Assembly (NCBI GenBank): GCA_047967505.1
Contig: CM106541.1
Strand: one strand, 5' to 3'
Source: Dipteris shenzhenensis
Taxonomy: Eukaryota; Polypodiophyta; Polypodiopsida; Gleicheniales
Length of the DNA stretch: 64,000 bases
The position numbers were made by a program, and so were the translations under genes. The notes under the pieces are model-generated. The model was not told the DNA's origin. It searched no databases and worked only from the letters and a program-made list of their open reading frames with translations. This document shows positions 57,600 to 64,000 of this stretch, piece by piece. Positions within the stretch are counted from its first letter, which is position 1. Each line of letters opens with the position of its first letter.

Positions 57600-58850
57600 A
57601 CTCGAAGAGACCATTGTCGAGATGCAGGCCCAAGCATCTTCATGGGCTACATGAACCTAGGGATATTCCTCAAAATTCTAAAACAAATTAAGGCATGTGG
57701 TAGGATCTCTTGGGGGTCAAAGTGCATCTATCCACTCTCCTCTCTCAATCTCTGCAAACTATGTCCCTGTTGATCAAGGCCTAGTGGTCCAAAAAAACTA
57801 TCTAGTCACCCTATTATACCCATTGTGCTTGTGAAGAGTGATCAGAGAATCCTACATCATGAATCTCCATGTCTAAGAGGTCAAGTTGTGTGCACTTATA
57901 CCCAGCCACTGAGAACTTGAGTCCCATTGCTTGAAAATCCCTATGTAAGCTAGGTCCCATCTCAATGCTATCTTGCACTCCTGTAGGAGGTGCCATCGGC
58001 AAAGGACCTAAGATTGAAGCTCCTTGTTGCTCCTTTGAACTGCTTCCACTACCCACAAGGCCCATCCTCCTCTGATGGAGTCTCGAGCCATTGCCAAATC
58101 TCTACAATAGCCTGATGTACCTCCTCTTGGAGCAAGGCATCATGCCGCTTCTCTAGGTGTAGCAAGAGGTGTAGCAAGATGGAGGATCGTTAAACATTGT
58201 GGTACCGGCCAAAATGCTAGTGGATCCCCCTATGCATCGCCCAATGATCCACATAGAACATGTCTAGCCTCTCTTGAATTTTATCATGTTGCTATTATCC
58301 AAAGGAGAAACAAAGGCTACTAGACTCTACCTCTCACTTAAAGTCCTGCTTTAGATCACCAAAATAATCTACTCCCATGTGCTCTTATCTAAAATAGAGG
58401 ATCTGCCCTATTTGTACTCTTCAAACTTTAGATTGTTGAAGTCACCTCAAGAATCCAAGAGTCCACATTGGGGAGGCTCTCAGTCACCCTCCTCTAAAAT
58501 CTAGGGCATTACTGTCTACAAGCAAGGGCAAACACATTCAAGATACCTATACTGGAGTCACATAGCCATAAATCCATCCATATTTCCCTCTCTGATAAGA
58601 ACACCTTGATCATATAATTTTTTAGGCACCTCTTATGAGACAAAAATGCAAACCTCTCCACTCCTACCTTTTTTGGGGGACCACATCTCAAAGTCTCGCA
58701 CTGGGACTTGCATTTGACACCTATTGTTGAAAACATATTGTTAATTGCATTGGTTACAATGGCGCCAGTTTGACATCGGTACATTTTTGCAAATTTCATA
58801 AAGATCGTGGAGTAGCTTTTATAGGAGAGTATGCCTTAGACCCAAACAGT
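57600..58850. other. no gene recognised
   Basis: Short frames only, such as minus 58799-58509, without recognised domains. Confidence 0.35.
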
Positions 58851-59270
58851 CCCAAGTGAATTGTAAATAGAGAGAAGAAAGAGAGTGGAAGGATGAGAAA
58901 AGGGTTGGCCCTCCCTTCAAAAGGTGAGATATATATAAGACCAAAAGTTTGACTTTAGTCTTCACTTATTGTTTGCACCTTTGGAAATTTAAGCTCTCTC
59001 TTTCTCTAGGAGTTCTTGGAGTGTTTTCTTATTTCCTTGTACTGCCTTTGTGATTGCCACTCCCTCTTCCTCTCATCCCCCTCCTCCCCCCCTCTCTCTC
59101 CCTTCCTTCCCATTCCTTCCCCTCTTGTGGAATCATATTGCAATTGTTAGAGTGACACTATTGAGCTGACAAGCACTTGCATTGCTCCCAACCCAGAGTA
59201 GAGTGGAGTAGAGTTCACCGATGTATCGACAACATCCCCTTGACACGTGAGTAACCGTCAAGGCCACACA
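58851..59270 (+). repeat. probable LTR end of a Tat-like relic
   Basis: A TATA-like gatatatataaga at about 58928-58940, a CT-rich tract (59060-59125) and a terminus ...CCACACA at 59270 are followed by tttttggtgccactaccgta. This is a decayed form of the PBS seen at 20919/26845 (TTTGGCGCCACTGTCGG). The LTR start was not found. Confidence 0.45.
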
Positions 59271-59293
59271 TTTTTGGTGCCACTACCGTAGGA

Positions 59294-61020
59294 TAGCTTG
59301 GTACGCTTTTGCATTGCGTTTTTCCTTCTTCCATTATCTACCCATTGCCTTGCCTAATGCTTTCTAGCTTAATTAGGGGTGTTGGTTTTGGAGAATAGGA
59401 AGTGGTTGGTATTTTCTTTGTTTTGGAAGCATTTGAGGTGAATGTGAGTTGTTTTTTGGTGTTTTGTGTTGTCAAATCATAGTAGAAGCTAGCTTAGAGG
59501 ATTGCTAAGGTGGTTATCCAAGAAAACTACTATGAAATGATGTTTTTGGGTGATTCTCGAGTTCTTACGAAGGCCAAAATTGTCGCATCATAGAAAAGTT
59601 TCTTTTTTTTCTCGAATGTGTTTTTTGTTATTTTTTATTTCCAATAGGTAGAATAGGACTCCTAGAAGCTCTCAAATCCTACACAAAAACTCAAAATCGA
59701 GAAAATCATCAAAATCCAATTGACAAATTGTGCTTAGAAGAGATGTTGCAATAATTTTAATGTAGTGTCACGTTGCAATAGGGAAAGTGCGACGTACATA
59801 GCATCATAACATTGTAGGATGTTGCAATAATGTTATAGATTTACCATGTACTATCTGAAATGCTTATTTTGGCAAGTGATCTCCATATTGATGCAAAAGT
59901 TGTTCATAGCATTGATGAAACCCTTTGCATCACTTCTCTAAACCTTTTCCTTTGTAGCAAAGGTGCCAAGCTATCACGAGCTCACAGACTCAAGACTTTT
60001 CTAATCCTTTTTTCCCCTTCTCCCTCATTCACAATAGGCATTGTGTAACTTTTGCCATACATCAACCTCATCACCAAGATTGATCACGTCCTATTTTTTC
60101 TTAAAAAAAGAAATCTAATAGGCTTAACAACACCAATGCTTGGTTTACATGGCATGTTGCTTATTTTCTTAGATTTTTCCTCATCTTTTGTAATCTTCAT
60201 GCATCAATGATGTACAAGTGCACCATCTTTGCAATTATTATGACATTGTGTGAAGAGCACAAATGTGTACTCTCTCAAGCATATTTTCAGGAATTAGACT
60301 CCAAGCTAGATCTTTCCCCCCCTAGAATATCATGATTTCCACCTTAGTTTGATCGATCTCTATAGATTTGCAAGACCACCTTTGTGAAACTCTCTTTTTC
60401 ATGCAATGATGGATGAGAATGGCTTGTTTCTATTGCATGTGATACATTATACATATACATACATTTAATGGTCTTGAGATCAGCTAGATGCCACTCGATA
60501 TGGTTAGATCTATGGCCCTCGATTTCAAGCTACACACTATAGTTATGACCACTGATCACAATTGGGGTATTGTTTGTTAAAGGAACAACTCCAAAAATAA
60601 ATGTGACTCTTTGGACACCTCCAAACTAACTCATTTTTTATTTTGAAATATTCTAATCATTTTTTATTACCAAATCCAAATTCAAATATCCATGTTAACT
60701 CAAATGCATCTAGCCACCAAATCTCTTGTTCGGATTGCATTTTGATCATTGACCACCTCACTTGGATGAAGTTGTAGGATAATCTTTAGTTGACCATTGC
60801 ATTCCTACCATAGAGAAATCATAAAACTTGACCATGCCTACAAAACTCTTTAAGATTCCATCAAAAAGTTGTTTTGACTATGATTTTAAGTTTTATGCAC
60901 TCTCCAACCTTCCCTTTTATATTTAGTGTACTATGTACATGTTGAGGCTCACAATTAAATTAAGTATGCCCAAATCGAGAGCATGCCAATCCCTATTAAC
61001 ATCGTTTGGTTTGGAAGTAG
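59294..61020. other. internal region of the Tat-like relic, no gene recognised
   Basis: No frame could be assigned between the putative PBS and the integrase fragment. T-rich runs occur near 59600-59640. Confidence 0.35.
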
Positions 61021-61029
61021 GGCCTTAAT

Positions 61030-61690
61030 GTTTTGCTCCCATAGAAAGATTCTTGTATAAGGATATCATCTGCACATTTGAGTGTCCCATTAAAATCATG
61101 TCTGACAAAGGGGTCCACTTCATCAATTTGGTCATTGACATCATGACAAAGGAACTATTGATTCAAGACAAAACATAGACAATGTACTATTTTTGTGCAA
61201 ATGGCTAGTCCAAGTCAACAAACAACGTGCTCAAGAAAATGAGCATTGAAACACTTGGGAGAATAACTTCTAACTAGCACTAGGCCTACGGAATGGCATT
61301 CAAGGTCACAACCAAACACACTGCAATCCGATTGGCATTTGGCTTGAGGTAGGCATACTAGTGGAATTCCTTGTACCAAGCCTGAGAGAGGTCATCCAAC
61401 ATATGAATGGCCAAGAAGAAGCCCTCAAGAAGCAACTAAATGAATTGTGTTGGATTGATTCTAAGAGCATCTTGGATACAAAGCGTAACCTAGTAGAGGA
61501 GAAAAGTGTGGCATGATCACACCTTTCTCTTCTTGGTGTGGCATGACCCCCACATCAAGAACGAAAAATTCAAATATGTGATGCTCATGTTGTTGTACAC
61601 TGCCCCACTTGGAGTGATGAAGAAAAGCCTCCATCATGTGTGGGTAGGTCCATTCCAAATTAAGAAATGGCTCTATCATTATGAGAGTGC
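61030..61690 (+). pseudogene. gypsy (Tat-like) integrase relic
   Basis: In plus-strand frames with many stops the integrase core is still legible: YKDIICTFECPIKIMSDKG, HFINLVIDIMTKELLIQ, ANG.SKSTNNVLKKM, AYGMAFKVTTKHTAIRLAFGL, then EFLVP, EALKKQLNEL and, after 61500, LHHVWVGPFQIKKWL. These match the order of the D...E core and the C-terminal W.GP.K/QI segment of gypsy integrases. It is probably part of the element whose PBS remnant is at 59274. Confidence 0.7.
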
Positions 61691-62985
61691 AAGTCCTTGC
61701 TCTATCTAGTATCAAGGCACGAGACCTTGTTTCATGAAGGCATAAGCCCTTTGCTTTAGTCAAGGCACAAGCCCTCCTTCATGAGGCATCTTTACTACAG
61801 TGCATCTAATCAGGTAAAACTCTACACCCTTTGCATTATTGGTCTCAGTATTCATGGCAAAAGTGTTGCCCACATGTAAAGCATTTCTTAATAGATCGTA
61901 ATGACCTTCAAATATTGCAGATGTCTATGCATCCTCCTTGTCTACAATAGGTTCTACATCTGGCAATGGCATGAAGGTGTCAAACCCCAAGCTTTCACAT
62001 GTCCATATGATTTGGTCTACCTCTAGAGCTTTATATCATCTCATTTTAATTTAGAAATCTTTTGATTCTATTAGTTGGATCTTCTCTTATTAGTTTGAGT
62101 GATTATGTTTTCAATGAGGTTTCCTTGAGTGATTTCTTGAGACAGAGGGCTTTTCTTTTGTGAAAAAGATGCACCACTTATCTCCATTTCTTGTTGCCTT
62201 TTGCCTGTTCATTCGTAGCCCTTGTGATGAATAATATTGAGAGACAATCCTTGGTTCTTTAACTTGCAATATTGTCATTTGTTTAAAGGGTTCCATGACT
62301 TTTAAAAATCTCATAGGACAAAATGAAGGTTGTAGGAAAAGGAGCATCTTTGCTAGGCACACAGCACCACACAATGAAGGACAATCTCACATCAGTGCCT
62401 AGCTATGCACAATGATAGCTATGATACACACACCTAAAAAGACTCAAGATCAACTGTGACACACTCACCACCAACTTTGATGTCAAATTTCATAGAAGCT
62501 ATAGCATACAAGCAAAGCATGACACAGGGCCATAGACAATAGCTCCTACAAATAGCATGATGCTCTACAACAAGCTTCAAGTGTAGCATAGAGGGAAGCC
62601 TCTACTCAGGGAACAAGGCATTTACATAGCAAGCAAACTAGATCAAATGACTACATGTAAAGCAGGTAGACTAATAGATATTGACCTACACAATATCCAA
62701 CCTACCTGCAAGGTCAATGCAAGCTATTCCTAGACAATAGGCCAACAACAAGCTACAACAAGACAATGGCACAGTGCACATGCAAAGACATAGTCAACAC
62801 AATGACGAAGCAAGAAATAAAAGCAACCATAGGACAACCACAATGAGCTACACACAAAGTAGCACAAAACGTAGCAGCAAGTCTACCTCAATCAAACAAA
62901 TAATCTACATAGCAAGGACACTACATAGAACCTAGGCACATGGCAAATAGGTAAGGTAAAGATATGGTAGGCTAGGCTAAGATTG
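61691..62985. other. no gene recognised
   Basis: A short duplication 'aaggca(c/t)aagccct' near 61711-61777. The stretch 62390-62950 is CA/AG-rich with repeated 'tagcacaa' and 'acatagcaag' phrases. Confidence 0.35.
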
Positions 62986-62989
62986 TGAC

Positions 62990-63245
62990 ACATGAAACCA
63001 TGCCACATCAGTAGGCCACATGTCTTCAATGTCATCACCAATGCCTAATTAGCAGTGCAATCAGCTCCATGCCACTTGCCAAGTCATCATGGGACATAGT
63101 AGCGTTATAGCATCAAGTCCATTCACGATGCCATGCTATCATTAACACATCATCACATGCCACATCATTAATTCCATGTCATCAAGCCATGTGAATATGC
63201 CACATCATCAATGCCACCTACGCACACACTACCACACAAGCACAC
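62990..63245. repeat. GCCACATCA short-repeat array, copy 3
   Basis: Copies of atgccacatca, catcatcacatgcc and catgtcatca. The flanking 'ccacctacgcacacac' resembles the flank of copy 1. Confidence 0.65.
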
Positions 63246-63967
63246 TTTGTTATTAGCAACATGTGAATAGACATTTTTACCACTCCTAAACTCATGCTAG
63301 TGCTTGGTTATCTTACCTGTGCAAGGGCCTTCCTCTTCTATAAGATTCAACTTCTATAATGGCTCGATGATCAAGTCAACTCCTAGTTGGTGTACCACAA
63401 TGCTCAGCATTTGCTTTACTTTTTGCTCATCCTCTTGATCGTTAAGGAAATGGGTGCAACATAATTCCTTCTGCTTGGCAATCTAGTATGCTCACTGAGC
63501 CTTGTTGAGCTCAACTTCTACTTGAAATGAATCAATCTCACCATGCATATGGTATTCATTTTGATAAGGCGAGTTTCCATATCTTGGAAGACTTGAGCTC
63601 CACATCTTTATCCAAGAGAGCCAAGTAAAGATGATGTCGCCACCAAGGATTCAGGTGAAGCTCCATGCTTTTTAAGGGCTAGAGGACGAGAATACTTTCA
63701 GCCACACAAAGAGCTTCTATCAGGTGTGTACCATTAATGCATGTACCATTAAGAAAGACCACATGAAATATTTAGAATGTAAGTTGAGACATGTTGACAT
63801 TATAATGTAAGTTGAGCACTTTGACATTATAATTTTCAGACAATATAAGAGTCTCCTTAGCTTCATTATGGTTCATCAACTTATTAGTTAATAAAGTCCA
63901 ATAATAATTGTTCTTTCCAATCATGCATCCTACTCTCAAATACCAATAGCACATTTGTGTAGTTCCC

Positions 63968-63968
<1 letters not shown>
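63246..63968. other. no gene recognised
   Basis: A short duplication 'acattataatgtaagttgagca(c)tttgacattata' at 63776-63832. No supported frame. Confidence 0.35.

Positions 63969-64000
<32 letters not shown>
63969..64000. repeat. (CT)n(TA)n microsatellite at window end
   Basis: About ten CT units followed by about six TA units, cut by the window edge. Confidence 0.9.

Overview
The window looks like nuclear DNA of a vascular plant with a large, repeat-rich genome. A fern or fern ally is most likely. The basis is plant-type LTR and non-LTR retrotransposons, genes with small exons and GT-AG introns, and a LysM-GH18 chitinase, an architecture known from fern and horsetail chitinases. The species call is inference. 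No RNA gene and no CRISPR array was seen.

Two cellular genes can be supported. (1) On the + strand, six exons at 6675-9898 encode the last 216 residues of malonyl-CoA decarboxylase (cytosolic, peroxisomal or mitochondrial malonyl-CoA to acetyl-CoA). They join in one frame with both catalytic residues (Ser, His) present. The N-terminal exons are not in the window: upstream lies an intron-like stretch and then a Ty3/gypsy element. (2) On the - strand, 52626-51395 is a two-exon gene for a secreted 367-residue protein with signal peptide, one LysM domain and a GH18 chitinase domain with an intact DGIDIDYE motif. It has a TATA box and two sets of local repeats upstream.

Almost everything else is mobile or repeated DNA. 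1-5711: decayed Ty3/gypsy element (- strand) whose LTR carries a cluster of W-box-like palindromes. 10252-12745: copia remnant (- strand). 13.6-20.5 kb: an unrecognised broken ORF and many tandem, foldback and low-complexity repeats. 20925-26844: complete, young Ty1/copia element (- strand) with 171-bp LTRs and the target duplication TTGGC, sitting in the primer-binding site of an older Tat-like LTR element (about 20.0-29 kb). 31.4-37.9 kb: a decayed chromodomain-bearing gypsy element (+ strand). 37.9-44.0 kb: tandem repeats, including a large (TG)n-punctuated satellite split by a 5'-truncated LINE (39563-41737) with its own target duplication. 45-64 kb: scattered repeats, an old LINE reverse transcriptase relic (- strand, about 54.8-56.5 kb) and a Tat-like relic (LTR end near 59.27 kb, integrase at 61.0-61.7 kb).

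The genes form no operon or shared pathway. The two host genes are islands between nested retroelements of different ages: the copia element is youngest by LTR identity, the LINE also looks recent, and the gypsy elements are older. No clear novel multi-gene system was found. The most interesting signals are the LysM-chitinase with its duplicated upstream DNA, the insertion exactly at a PBS, the GCCACATCA arrays at three loci, a miRNA-like hairpin at 17258-17331, and the higher-order satellite.
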